64,000 nucleotides of DNA from Limnomonas spitsbergensis (taxonomy: Eukaryota; Chlorophyta; Chlorophyceae; Chlamydomonadales). Position numbers and translations under genes: made by a program. The DNA lies in assembly GCA_037349105.1 (NCBI GenBank), contig JAYJMM010000021.1, positions 62,001 through 126,000 of the forward strand, written 5' to 3'. Every line of letters begins with the position of its first letter. Positions within the stretch are counted from its first letter, which is position 1. Of this stretch, positions 40,568 to 51,910 are shown in pieces. The notes under the pieces are model-generated. The model was not told the origin of the DNA. It was given only the letters and a program-made list of their open reading frames with translations, and did not search any database.

Positions 40568-41364
40568 CTTTGTAAAGTGCTTAGGCTCGCCCTTTCGTTC
40601 CTTTTCTTTTGCTTGGACTTAACAAGATAGTGTACAAAGCTGGGGTTGACAGTGTCCGCTCAACACTTTTTCAGCTCGTCCTACCTGTGTAAAATTCGGC
40701 ACGTCCATATTCCATGCGGGCCAGCCATATACTAGACCCAAGCTGCGGTGTTTGATTTCTTTATTTTCGTACACCAGCAGGATGTGGTTTGATTGCGAGC
40801 TTCAGTAATCGTGTCTTCCAATGCTGCTGTTCTCACACATTGCTGCATCCTGTCAGCCCCAATCCCGCAACAGCAGCCCCCTAGTGAGCCCCCCAGGCCC
40901 AACAGCATGTCTGAGCCTCACCCCAGCCCAAGAATACCCCTGCAACATTGTGGCTAGCCCAGTCAAAGTAATCCTAACCCCAGCCTCAGCCCTGGCCCAC
41001 GCAGCCCCAGGACCCAGACCCAGCAAGATACAGCCCTAGCGTAGGTGACAATACTGCCTGCTTGAGTCGAGTAGAAGAGAGTGTGGGTGGGGGAGCTGAG
41101 AGGCACAGGAGGTAGGTCCCCCTCTGGCGGAGGTAAGAGGGGAAAGGAAAGACAGAGAGGAACCCGCAGGAGAACGAAAGTATCCCTTTCCCCCTTCTAA
41201 CAAACAGTCAAAGCGAAGGTGCATCACATTAAACGCATGGTAAATATCGTATTTCAAGCCGAATTAACTGCCGGGCGGCTAGGGTATCAGGATACCTTAG
41301 TGTGACAGGGTGCTGGCAGTGACACCCTGAATTCATGTACCTCCTACACATGGTAGTTGCTATC
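40568..41364. other. Upstream region of the 40567 gene
   Basis: No exon recognised. It holds the presumed promoter of the minus-strand gene starting at 40567. A CAG/CCC-rich stretch at 40850-41030 makes a short open frame of low complexity, which I do not call. Confidence 0.45.
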
Positions 41365-41503
41365 CTTCCTTTCCTCTTGTGCCTTCTCCCTTCAATTTCC
41401 TACCTGACTTTCTGCTTTCTCCCTTGAATTTCCTATCTGACTTTATGTTTGCCGACGTGGCCGAGCTTTATTGAAACAGGGCCCAGAGGTGTAACGACAT
41501 TAA
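41365..41503 (+). mobile_element. Retrotransposon 3'-end copy
   Basis: Sense copy: two pyrimidine-rich repeats (TTCTCCCTTCAATTTCCTAC, TTCTCCCTTGAATTTCCTAT), GCCGACGTGGCCGAGC and CAGGGCCCAGAGGTGTAACG ending ACATTAAC. It lies in the 3' flank of NAR1. Confidence 0.65.
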
Positions 41504-41967
41504 CATGGTAGTGGCTGCTGGGGCCCTGGCATGCCGCGGTGTTGCTGTTGGATTGGCTCCATCTTGGGCAATGCAGGAGGCCCTAGCAGGGAAGAACTCA
41601 ACGCCATAATGGTGCAGAGATACGAAGTTAAAGGCTGTTCACATTCGACGATTCTAAGCAATTCAGACACTGCGCTGCCATTTCGTGCTGTGAACATGGA
41701 TGTGCTATGCGCCTTTCATATCATACAGATTAGCAGCCTCAACATGCAGGCCAGAGAGACACCGCCAGTGAAGGTTGAGTGCCTAACCCAGCTGACCAGA
41801 TAAAACCAATCGTCACCAAACGTAGGCTTTGACACATGATGGTCCCTTGAGGAATTTTCCTCTGTGGAGTCGCTGTGGTTGACACGAGACTCCCATGTGA
41901 ACCACAATGACCCCTCACCAAAACGTAAGCACGTTTGTAAGAAAAAATGTATGTATTTGCCGTTGCT

Positions 41968-44900
41968 TCACCAATCACTAGCAATCACTCCAACTGTGCG
42001 TTCACGCTTTCTATAGCTTGTGTGCAGCAACTGTTGTGCACTAGCGGAACCCGGTGACCCGCCTAGCCAGCCGCTGTAGATATACGCCACATCAGGATTG
42101 GACGCGGGTGCAGGTCTTGAGACGGACACCTGAGGTCAGTCAACATGTCGGTAAGAGCCAGAGACGCATCCCAGCAGGTCTACCATTTACATACACCTGG
42201 AATTCTTGGTTTCTCGGTATCACAAAGCTGCGGTCAATCTGGCCATACACGGATATATTCAGGCAATGGGACAAACAATGCTATCTTTAAATGTACAGAG
42301 AGGAGGAAAATAAACAGCGCAGATAGCTCTTCAGTGGGACAGTAAGTCAGGTCCGAGCCTGGAATGGAGGCATTTTTATTTTTGAGGCGTGACAAGAGGC
42401 TCATATGCAATGGTTCAGCACTCCATTCCAAGAGCCTGGCCTGCAGACCCTGCCTACCTGTTCGGAATTGTATGCCTGCTCCAGGCGTTCAAGCAGCTGT
42501 GCCGCAGTTTGGCCCTCCTGGGGCTTGAGCTGCCCGCCTCCGTTGAGGCAGCCCGAGGGGCAAGCCATCACCTGGGCCATACACAGGGGGGCGGGGAACT
42601 CCTTGTGAGGGGTCTGCACTGCCTCATGAAAACAACGAGGCATGACGCAGAGGTCCCAGCGAGACACAACGAGGATATCGGTTCAGGGTTTGGGGTTCAA
42701 GGTTGAGGGTTTGACCCAGAATCTGTTTAAAAATGACAGGAGGACCCCAGTTTGTAGTGGGCAGAGCCTCATAATTACAGCCGCAAGGTTCCCAGGAGGG
42801 CCCTAGTTCCTGCAGAAGGCTGAATTTCATAACGCCAGCAGAAAGGTTTGCAGACGCTGGTGTTGAACACCGTCTCGAAAGTGCACCTCATACTTTCAAA
42901 CCTAACTCAGACATGGACATCAGGAGACATCCACTGCTTGTTACAGGGTGCCTCAGCTGAAATTTAGCAACATCACGGGCTGCATGGGCCATAGGCTCTA
43001 GGCCGGCCAAGTTTTGGTCCCCCTCGGCCCAGTGGTGGCGCCCCAGTAGTCAGACAAAGTTTTTTCATCCGAGCACTACAATAAAAGCTGGAGAAATCCA
43101 TCACAGACATTACCGTAGCTCCCCATATTGAGGCCAAGCGAACAGGGAAAGCGCATCAACTGAGTCGAGAACTAAAATAAGGTGAAGTTTGTGAAGTTTT
43201 TCCAGTACAGCGGAGCATCAGGTGCCTGTAAACCGGTACGAGCACAAAATGAAGTAGGACAGCGAGCGAAAAGCCAGCAAACCCCCTGGGCAAGCAACCA
43301 ACACACAACCACAAACCAGGAGGAATTACAGAGGAGATGTCAAGCAGCTACGCTTCACCATTGCCCAACGGTAAGTCAGCTTAATGTTGGCATCAGCACC
43401 TCGTGCTTGGGTCAAACCTGGTCTCTTCACTCCTGGACACAGACAAAATATCCCGTTGCGTGTTTTGATGCCTAGCCTAGTACCCTGCTTACCCCCAGAG
43501 CTTGCATTGACCCACCTCCACATCATGGTTTTCACACTTCCCTTCCTTGATCTTCTTTTGCTTGACTTGGCAGAGTGGAGGCTGTCCGCCCTATGCCCTA
43601 AAATCCAACCACAAGCTGCCACCACAAAGAAAATACAAACCACAAGCACAATCAAAACAAAAACACACCCACACACCAAACCCACAAATAACACATATTG
43701 CATCCACCCACCTCTACGTAATGGTATTCACACTTCCCCGCCTTGATCTTGCGCATGATGGACTGGATGTTCCGGAAGCCGTACACCAGTGCACATCGGA
43801 GCAGGGTCCTGCTGCCATCCGGGGCCTCCAAAGACAACTCCTGTTGGGAAAGGCAGGGCAGTCGGAAAAAGGCCAGGTGTCAAGCAGGGAAGTGTGAAAA
43901 AGGCAAGATATCAAGCAGGGCAGTCAGAGAAGAGGCCAGGAGTCTAGCAGGGAGGTGTGAGAAAAGGCCAGATATCGGGGAGGGATATTTGCCAAAGGCC
44001 TACTTTATGGCCCAGTGCAGGCAAGCAAGGCCGTGTGTGCATGGGCCAGCGGTCAAGCATAATAATTTCGTACCAGTCCAGGACATTGCCCTAGACTGGG
44101 CTTTAGCCCCCCAAAGCCAGACAGAGGAGGGCGCGGCCACTATTTGACTTTCACTGCTTACCCTAAGGAGTAAGGCATGCAGTCCCTGCATGCATTGGGT
44201 AGAGCAGAGCAGAGCAGAAAATCCCGCATCAAATTTCCTGTTCACAGCTTGCAAACAACCCACTCTCCTTCCACCAATCCAATCCGCATTGGAGACCTAT
44301 CTGCACTGACATCCTGGAGCCCAGGGGGCCAGTCAACACACATCTACACACCTCATCACATATATTCATACCTCATCACACATATACACACCTCATCACA
44401 TATGTTGATACCTCATCACTTATCTACACACCTCATCACATAAAGTCATACCTCATCACACATCTACACACCTCATCACATACATTCATACCTCATCACA
44501 CATCTACGTGCATCTCCCCTTATTCACACACACAGGTGGTACGTCAGAGGGGATGTGTGCGTTGTAAATGCCAGCACTCTTTGTCAGCTCGAGACCCCAT
44601 GACGTCATGAGAGGCCTACAGACTGAATCCAGCGATGTGCAAGCAAGGCACTGCAACTGCTCCTAAAAGTGCGCTTCAACCACACCTGAAAGTCTGCATT
44701 CCTTAGGCTCTTAAGCGGTAGTGGTCCTGCAGGTACGTCCATGCCGAATAACTCCCTCGCTGCCGACCTGGAGACGAAGTCATGCTCGTCAAGTCATTAT
44801 TCGTCAACAAGACATACTCGTCGGCCAAGCTGCGTAGCACTAGTTACTACTAACTGCGCATTTTGTACTACATGCGGTAAGCACAACATGCACTGAGCAG

Positions 44901-47900
44901 CATTCATCAGCCCCTGCCACGACATGGGCACGTTTGCCATCCAATCCTGCCAAGAGCTGCGTATCTTGAACATGCAGAATTGACACACAACTGGCTCCCC
45001 GTTACCGCTGCTCAGTTAAGCCCCCTTCCCCGTACCTGAACCCTTACCCCTCATTACCTGAACCCTAACCCTGACCCGTCCACACCTGAATATAAACTCC
45101 ATGTACCCTCCCGAAGCCCCCGCTCCGGGGGGGCCAAACAGACCCGCTGTCCTGGCAGGCCCCGCGACTCCCCCGCTCCCGGCAGGCCCAGGCGCAACAT
45201 CCTCCCTCCCCGACTCCTCCCCCTCAACGTCCATGTCAGCACAGGTGCTGAGCGGAGGCTGCATCCCATGCGGCTGCCACGCCGCATCCCTCCCTTGAAG
45301 CATCGAGGCCAGGGTTGCATGCTGTGGCGCCGCACCACTCCCCTGCAGCGCCTGGACCAGCGGGACCTGCTCCAGATGCGTGACGCCTGACTCCTCTAGC
45401 AGCTTCTGGATCTCCGAGGTGGTGAGGCAGCAGTCCACCTACATGCAGAGACGCAACGCACGACGAGAGACAGTGGTCATTTTTGCACGACTCGGCTACA
45501 TATCAGCTACACTCAGGCCTCTGGTCGGCGGCCCCATTTGTGGCCAGTCACGCTGCTATAGCCACCAGCCGTAGGCAAGTCCAGCTTTGGTCCTAATGGG
45601 GTCTTTAACGGCTGTGGGGCGGCCTGCTTAAAGTGGACTCGTAGCCAAAAAAGAAAAACTGGCGAGTGCGAGAGAGAAGGGGGAGATGTTGGGATGAGGG
45701 GCGCGGCTGCTTAATGACGTGCAGAAAGAACATCGTCCAGCAGGAGCCTAAACCCTAGATCCGAAACCCTTAGTTCAGCAGGGTCGGCCTAAGACGATAG
45801 CAGAACTAGCAGACGTGGCCTCCCGGCCCCAAGCAAGGGGTCCCAAGAGAAATCTTATCAGCGGCCAAAATAGCCTTAAATACAAAAACAATTAGGTGGG
45901 GCCCAAGATTTTGCATGGTCTGTTTGGAAATCTTAGCCCCTGATGAGATTCCCTTGCTTGGGGCTTCCGGAGGAGAGAACCTACCACCGGCTGCGCTCTG
46001 CCCTTGATCCCAAGGCCGCAAAAGGCTGACAGCTCCTCAGCTGCTTGCATCCACCCATAAAATACAGTCCCTCTCCCCCAAATTGCGATGCGGCAGCACT
46101 GAAGTACTACTTGATGAGCGCTAAAAAGGCAGACAGGCGCTTTACATCAGGCAGGCCACCCACCATCAGCTGCGCTCTGCCCTTGACCCTGAGGCTGCAG
46201 AGGGCTGACAGCTCCTCAGCTGCTTGCATCCACCCATAAAATACAGTCCCTACCCCCCAAAACTACTATGAGGCAGTACTGAAGTACTACTTGATGTGCA
46301 CTAAGCAGGCAGACAGGCCCTTACCTCAGGCAGGCCATTCTCAGGCAGTGTTAGCTCCTCGCGTGACGCCTCCAGCTTCTTGTCGTAGCAGGGCATGATG
46401 GTCGCGTGGTACAGGCGCGCCGGGCTGGATTCACACCCCAGACGCGATGCCAACAGCCTCTTCACTAGGCTGCCCATCACCGCCTGCAGATGCACGGACA
46501 AGCAGAAGCCACACAGAACACCTGAAAACGCAAGGAGAATAAAGGCAATGCACACCGCCTGGATGTGCAAGAAAAAACGACAAAAGGCAACACACATGCC
46601 TGGCAATGCCAGGAAAACGCCGGACTTTTCCCGTAAATACAGGAATAAGCAAAGGCAACGCACAACACAGGTCAACCCCACCACCCAGTACAAACCTCAT
46701 TATCGCACAACTTATGAACGTTTGTTCTCAGCCCGTGACTTTTGTGTTTTACTGAAGCACTGCATGCAGCCTGACCAATGGCAAACAGAGGCAGGAAGAG
46801 CAATGCAGGCTGCAGGAGGTGGAGGCATCCAGCATGCGGCATCCATACATGCAGGCTCTTTGAACAGCTCATGTCAATATATGGTGATTTTCGTTTGGGT
46901 TAAGAAGGTGAGCGATTCATAACAAACGGCTATTGACTCATACAGAGTTAGGGTTCAGGGATCAGGGTGTAGCTGCATAAGGGGATGGATTCTGCATACC
47001 TTTGGCCTCTTGTTAGAGCTTCTCAGTGCTTATATCATCCATGGCTTATATCAAGGGTTGAGGTTAGAGCCAAGCGACAGGGGGACTCCATTCCTGTGGG
47101 TTATCTGTGGTTTTTACCAGGATGTAGGGTTCAATGTTCATGGTTAGGGCTTATGGTGTAGGTATGGATCCAAGAGGTAGGGGAATCCATACCCATGGTT
47201 TACTTGTGGCGTTTGTAGTAATTCGGATTCAGGGTGTAGAGCTTATAATTGAGGGTAAAGGGTGAAGGTGCAGGAGGTGGGGACTCCATACCGGGCGGGC
47301 TTTCTGTGGTGCTCATAGGGTTTTGGGTTCAGGGTGTAGAGCTTACAATTGAGGGTAAAGGGTGAAGGTTCAGGGGACTTCATACCTGTGGGCTTTTTGT
47401 GGTGCTCATGTACGGAAGGATGAACTCCCCGTGTGTCTTCTCCGCATAGCACACCCAGCCGGGACATGCGGATGCAAGCAGGGGCAGGCACTCAGCAGCA
47501 GGGCGCTGCGACCCGCGTGGTCTAGGCCCCGCTTGGGCAGACGTGGAGCACTCCTGAGAGGAGCGGTACCTGAAGAGGCAGGAGCTTGCTTCAATCAAAT
47601 TGAATCAAACTGAATCAAACTGAATCAATCTAAAACAAATTTAAACCAAACAGAATCAAACTGAATCAAAGCCTGTTATGGGCCCCATGTTACAAGAACA
47701 GAATGCAATCAGCCCAAGCAGACTTCTAGCTACCGTAGGCCAACTGGACGTTGGGCAGGGGTGATGATACTCATTCAAACACTCACTTTTCACCCACCCA
47801 AAGCCCCTTCACCCTTTCCCTGACCCTCCCGCAGCCTCCACTGTACACAACTATCTTAAAACCAACAGTCCCTTCCCCAACTTCCGATCATAAAAAAATC

Positions 47901-49698
47901 ACACTCCATCCCCTGACCCACCCACCTTAGTATGAACTCCGAGGCCGCCTCCAGTAGCGCTAGGTCTCGTCCGTCACAAACATCCAAAACTGCAGCCGCA
48001 CCCTGCAGCCGCAGCCAGCTGGACAGCCGGGAGAAGGCGGCTTCGGGGCTGATGCTGTAGAACGCTGCATAGGCAGCACACAAAAAGGGCCCTCAGACCT
48101 CAGACCCCAGGCCTCGGCGCCACAGCTGCAAGAAGCCCAAGATGCATAACGCACATGCAGCACAACGCACAGGCAGCACAACGCACCAGCTGCATGATGC
48201 ACCAGAAGCGTTATTCAACAGAGGTAGAAGGTGCACGCAGAGATAAGAACCTGCAGCAGGAATGCACCAGCTGCATTGTGCACTTGCATCATAATGCATG
48301 TAGCAGTGCAAGGAGCCTGAAGACCAAAGCACTCAAAGCCTAAAACCTCCATCACAATCGCCCCAGAAGCAGGGGTTGAGGGTGTGCTCACGCGGTGCTT
48401 TCGGTAAGAGAGGGGGACAGCCTCAGCCATGATAAGGTAGCAATGGGCGGACTCGAGTCTTCAGCGTGCAAGCGTATGCCAGGTGTGTGTGACTTGCATG
48501 AGTGTTCAACATACCAGCAGCGTTAATTTCACTTTTAATTATATCACTTTCAGCTACAGTTCAGCTACGCTGAGGTCCCCAGCCACAAGCCCCCAGCTTG
48601 GCCAGGCCAGCTGCTTGGGCCACCGGCCGGAGGGCGGTCCAGGTTTGGTGCGTATCGGCCTAGGGGTGGCCGCGGGGCGGCCCAGCGCAGGTCGTCCAGT
48701 TGACCAGTTCCCACTGAAACAGCATATCATTGTCATTCACACGTGTGTCCACTAGAGGTAACATCTCACATGCGAGGGCAGCTCTTGACTGCGGCGACAC
48801 AGAGACCACCACCACTGGTCCCTCCTGGGTGGCTCCCGCTGCCACTGCCTCCCCCAGCTTGGCCATGAGCTCCTGTCCGCTCTGAGACTCCAGCAGGACC
48901 GTTTCGGCGGAGGTGACGCAGCCGCTACAGGCCAGGCAGTCATGCAGTGTCACCTGCAATAGGGGTAGGGGCGGGCAGAGGGGCTGACACCTTTGAAATG
49001 TGCCCCATGGGGTGTACAACATAGCGCTTTGGGCAGGAAATGCTGGCCAGCCACCATTAAGCTGATGGAGAGCAAAACATGCCTGGATAAAGTAGCAGGA
49101 CCTGCTGGTCTATGACCCCTAGGCCTTAGGCCGGGATGCACATGAAGTGAGGTGCGCTACAAGAAGTACTGTGTTGCGCACCTTGATGGCCTCTCCCGGG
49201 GCTGGAGCCTGTGCCTGAGTCCAGTGGGGCTTCTCCACAGCAGTTCCATCCAATCTCTGAAGTTTAGAATTTGGCTCAAACGCGACCTGTCCTGATTCCT
49301 GTAATGAGTGAGCGCGGTCAGCAACAAGCGTATCGACCAGGAGCTGGAGGTGCTGCACCGCGGCGCGAGAAACGGCTTCGAGTTGCACATGGGCTACCCC
49401 AACAATCATACCAAGTCGCTTAAGCCTGGGGCTATGCTCCAGCAACCGAAGGTCGCCGTGTGGGGCTCACTTGGGGGGGAAAATGCCATGCATGCTAACG
49501 CCATGCTAAGCAGCCGCAAGCCTGTCCTGGATATAGGCTGCTTAACGATGAAGCAGAGGATTTGAATCATCACTACATGGTCACCTCGTCGTTCTGTACT
49601 TTCAGCTTGGAGCCGTTCAGGGCGACCACGCAGGATTGAGCCGGGGCTATGTAATCGTTCAGATCTGCGACGCGTATAGCGCCTGAGAATTGGGCCAT
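41968..49698 (-). CDS. NAR1: NAR1/CIAO3 cytosolic Fe-S cluster assembly protein, 11 exons
   Basis: Exons 49698-49585, 49298-49182, 48953-48770, 48064-47926, 47569-47386, 46483-46325, 45438-45086, 44767-44686, 43840-43712, 42571-42458 and 42129-41968 join in phase to 578 residues. NAR1 resembles [FeFe] hydrogenases but serves the CIA machinery, passing 4Fe-4S clusters to the targeting complex. All eight cluster cysteines are present: C23 and DCLACSGC (C83, C86, C89) for the N-terminal cluster; ACPGWVC (C220), MPCYDKKLE (C278) and ACPSGC (C491, C495) for the second. Other marks: [17 protein letters not shown] start, [35 protein letters not shown]. It ends in SDW, close to the C-terminal tripeptide that the CIA targeting complex recognises. 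At 578 residues it is longer than the usual ~470-500, mainly from a Gly/Ala/Pro-rich insert in exon 7. Introns carry repeat A copies and decayed exon copies. Confidence 0.95.
42955..43065 (+). repeat. Repeat A copy
   Basis: In NAR1 intron 9, opposite to the gene: CTCAGCTGAAATTTAGCAAC, GCCGGCCAAGTTTTGGTCCC and TCGGCCCAGTGGTGG. Confidence 0.6.
43504..43570 (-). pseudogene. Decayed copy of NAR1 exon 9 end with donor
   Basis: On the plus strand CATTGACCCACCTCCACATC, ATGGTTTTCACACTTCCC, TTCCTTGATCTT matches the real junction at 43701-43757 (CATCCACCCACCTCTACGTA, ATGGTATTCACACTTCCC, CGCCTTGATCTT). It lies about 195 bp further along intron 9 and keeps the donor (GAG/GTGGGT). Confidence 0.82.
44330..44515 (+). 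repeat. CACCTCATCACAT tandem repeat in NAR1 intron
   Basis: About nine units of 19-20 bp, alternating CTACACACCTCATCACA and ATTCATACCTCATCACA, in NAR1 intron 8. Confidence 0.85.
45494..45645 (+). repeat. Repeat A copy
   Basis: In NAR1 intron 6, near exon 7: GGCTACATATCAGCTACACT, CAGCTTTGGTCCTAATGGGG and GGCTGTGGGGCGGCCTGC. Confidence 0.55.
45950..46324 (-). repeat. Tandem duplication at NAR1 exon 6 donor
   Basis: A ~175-bp unit (GCTGCGCTCTGCCCTTGA, GGCTGACAGCTCCTCAGCTG, TGAAGTACTACTTGATG, AGGCAGACAGGC...) occurs twice, at about 45975-46150 and 46155-46330. The right copy runs into the exon 6 donor; the left copy ends with a mutated version (GCTTTACATCAGGCAGGCCA for CCTTACCTCAGGCAGGCCA), including about 11 exonic bases. 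Confidence 0.85.
47080..47320 (-). repeat. Three decayed copies of NAR1 exon 5 end with donor
   Basis: On the plus strand the real junction reads GGGGACTTCATACCTGTGGG, CTTTTTGTGGTGCTCATG (47374-47411). Copies are GGGGACTCCATACCGGGCGG, GCTTTCTGTGGTGCTCATAG (about 47280-47320), GGGGAATCCATACCCATGG (47177-47215) and GGGGGACTCCATTCCTGTGGG (47080-47120). Spacing is about 97-100 bp. GGGTTCAGGGTGTAG spacers lie between. Confidence 0.85.
48548..48700 (+). repeat. Repeat A copy inserted in NAR1 intron 3
   Basis: CACTTTCAGCTACAGTTCAG, GGGCCACCGGCCGGAGGGC, CCAGGTTTGGTGCGTATCGG and GGTGGCCGCGGGGCGGC. The duplicated NAR1 fragment at 57480-58260 lacks this repeat at the matching place, so the insertion postdates the duplication or was lost from the copy. 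Confidence 0.7.
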
Positions 49699-50188
49699 TT
49701 AAAAAAGATTCGGGCTCAAAAGTGCATTTGCCTCTTCTACCGGGTTTTTGCCTGTCCTTGGAGTCCAGTAGGCAAAACCAGGGGGTGGGGGGCAACCAGC
49801 GGTTCCGGGGCGGGACCCTTTTGTGAAATCGTGTGAATTGCAATCTTGAAGCTAGGAAACGAAATATCTTAGTATTTGATGATTTTCAGAGGCAGGCTTG
49901 AGCCAGGCAAAAGTCGATTTGTGCCCTCGATATGGCACGTCCGAACTGACCTCTAGGCCTCGTTTGCCTGTTTGTAGCCATACGTTACACCATTATGTCT
50001 TGCTCTACCAACTCAGTTAAGCAAGTGATCGCTGATTCACGGATAGCTGGCCTGTGTCAGGGACGTCGGGTCGCAGAACTTGCTACACTTTTCCCAGATC
50101 GCTACACTTTCCATCTACTTTCACCACTCGGAATTTTCAACCTTACAAACGTTTATCATATTCGATCGAAATGTAAGAGCGGGATAGA
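49699..50188. other. NAR1 upstream region
   Basis: Promoter-side sequence of NAR1 (which starts at 49698 on the minus strand). No TATA-like box stands out close to the ATG and no exon is recognised. Confidence 0.4.
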
Positions 50189-51041
50189 TCAATAACGTTA
50201 CACCTCTGGGCCCGCTCAAAGCTCGGCCGCGTGGGCGCCCAGCTGTTCAGAAGGGAGTAAAGAAGGAACTAAAAGGAAGAGAGGGGAAAAGGAACAAAAG
50301 GAGAGGCCGGGAAGGCAAAGCAGAAGTCTAACTCCTAAGTTCCACTAGAGACTAGCCCTCAACAAAGCCTCCAAGAAAAGAAAAGTCCAGAAAAGCAAGC
50401 GTATCCCTCCCCTGCTTGGCCGCGAGGGCGCCCCACTGGTCAGAAGGGAGAAGAGAAGAAACTAAAAAGGGGGCAAACAACAACAACAACAACAAGGGCC
50501 AACAACAAGGGTCAAAAGAGAATGTCGGAAAGGCAAACGACATCGGCCTCAGAAACCCTGGAGACTAACCCTCAATAATGCCCACAGCACAGTCCACAAA
50601 AGCAAGTGCGTCCCACCCATGCTCAGCCTGGTACAACTGGTGGAAGTTAGTGGCAGCGCCCGGAGGACCTGCCCACCCCCGCTCCCGTAACTGCTCCCTG
50701 ACACTAAGGCACTGGAAGCACACATGCAGCGCATCCTCTACCTGCTCGCCATCCCCCCGTGCCCAACACCGCTGGCAGCAGCGTGCCTGTCGCCGCTGAC
50801 CGTTGCGCCGTCCTCTGGTATCAGCAGTGCTGATCGCGCCAAGCCGCAGTCGCAAATTGGTGCGCACACAAGCACACTCCCTCTGACCAGTGCGGCTCTT
50901 GGCTTGCGCCAGCACGACACCCGCCGTGGACTGGAACCAGGCGCGGTAGGTCGCCGCAGATCTGTGCTCAGTGGTAGGGTCCCTGGGGTCCCCACCGCCG
51001 CAATAGATGTCGGCGAGTGACAGCGTCTTCAAGCGGGCCTA
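50189..51041 (-). mobile_element. Non-LTR retrotransposon 3' end with RT C-terminal ORF
   Basis: Longest copy of the family. 50189-50540 is 3' UTR: fixed end GATCAATAACGTTACACCTC, GCTCGGCCGCGTGGGCGCCC, with a second CTTGGCCGCGAGGGCGCCCC at 50416. 51038-50565 is an open frame of about 155 codons without an upstream ATG, preceded by a stop at 51041. It carries ECACVRTNLRLRLGAIST, CCQRCWARGDGEQVEDALHV and CFQCLSVREQL, a CxxC...H...C zinc-binding end typical of non-LTR reverse transcriptases. The polymerase and endonuclease domains are absent, so this is a dead 5'-truncated insertion. Confidence 0.78.
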
Positions 51042-51188
51042 TCTCACAGCACCCCCAGAGGGCGTAGCTGACCCAGGGGGCAGCTCTTTAGATTAATGAG
51101 CCCCATGGAAATCAAATGGAGGACACCGAGGTTTTTTCAATAAGCCAAGGGGGATCATATGCTAGATCCTGTGCCCCTGTGGACTTCA

Positions 51189-51536
51189 GTTCTTAACTTC
51201 TTGCCCTGCCATGTGCTCTGCCCAAAGATATCGTGGCGCAACATGACGCCAGCTTGCACAGCAGATGCTATCTTCTGGATGCCGCATGACACTTATACAG
51301 CTGATCGGCTCGCCCAGCATGGGCAGTAAGTTCAGCTGCATGGCAACTATTATGTTCTGGGCCCTGACAAGGACGACCGGTAGCATGGTGGTCTCTTCGA
51401 GTTGTAGCTTGACCATTGCAGTCTCATGCTGCCCATGCTCCTGATCCTCGAAGATGAATGCGTGCGTGACGCAGCTTAAGTGCGGATCCTTGGTTACGTG
51501 CAAAAGCGCAGACTCAGCGAGCTTCTGGAGGGGCAT
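51189..51536 (-). CDS. Hypothetical ORF (116 codons)
   Basis: Open from an ATG at 51536 to TGA. The sequence has an ordinary mixed composition (VKLQLEETTMLPVVLVRAQN, LNLLPMLGEPISCISVMRH) and is not repetitive. A CAG-rich region upstream (51600-51910) could encode a Gln/Ala-rich N-terminal part, but I cannot join it in a convincing phase. The family is not recognised; it may be an exon of a larger minus-strand gene. Confidence 0.3.
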
Positions 51537-51599
51537 GAGCTGGGGATCGCACTAGCTGTGCATAGCAGCGCCTAGCTGTCATAGAAGCGAGGCTGTCGC

Positions 51600-51910
51600 T
51601 TCTGTTGTTGTTGCTGTTATTAATGCTGCTTGATGCTGATGCTGCTGCTGTTGCTACTGCTGCTCCGGCTGCTGCTCCGGCTGTTGTTACTTCTGCGGCA
51701 GCGCCGCTGCGGCTGTTGCTGCTCTTGTTGTGGTTGTTCCTGCCACGGCTCATGCAGCTCAGTCATGCAGCAGCCGCTAAAACAGCAGCTGTCTCTCCGG
51801 ACACAGTCCCCTCTGCAGCTGCTGCTGCAGCACCTCAATTTCCGTGTGTGCTCTGGCTTCTGCTTTGCCTCCGGCTGTCGCTGCTGCTGCTCCGGCTCCG
51901 GCTCATTCAG
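51600..51910. repeat. CTG/CAG trinucleotide-rich region
   Basis: Interrupted runs of CTG, GTT and CGG triplets on the plus strand (CAG/CAA on the minus). The frames give Leu-, Ala-, Gln- or Ser/Asn-rich peptides depending on frame and strand. An ATG on the minus strand at about 51946 starts MANTDEPDEPGQLNEPEPEQ, which might be a real acidic N-terminus. Confidence 0.65.

Noticed and set aside
40821..41039. 72-codon Pro/Ser/Ala-rich plus-strand frame
   Set aside because: Low-complexity CAG/CCC stretch with no splice partner, in the promoter side of another gene.
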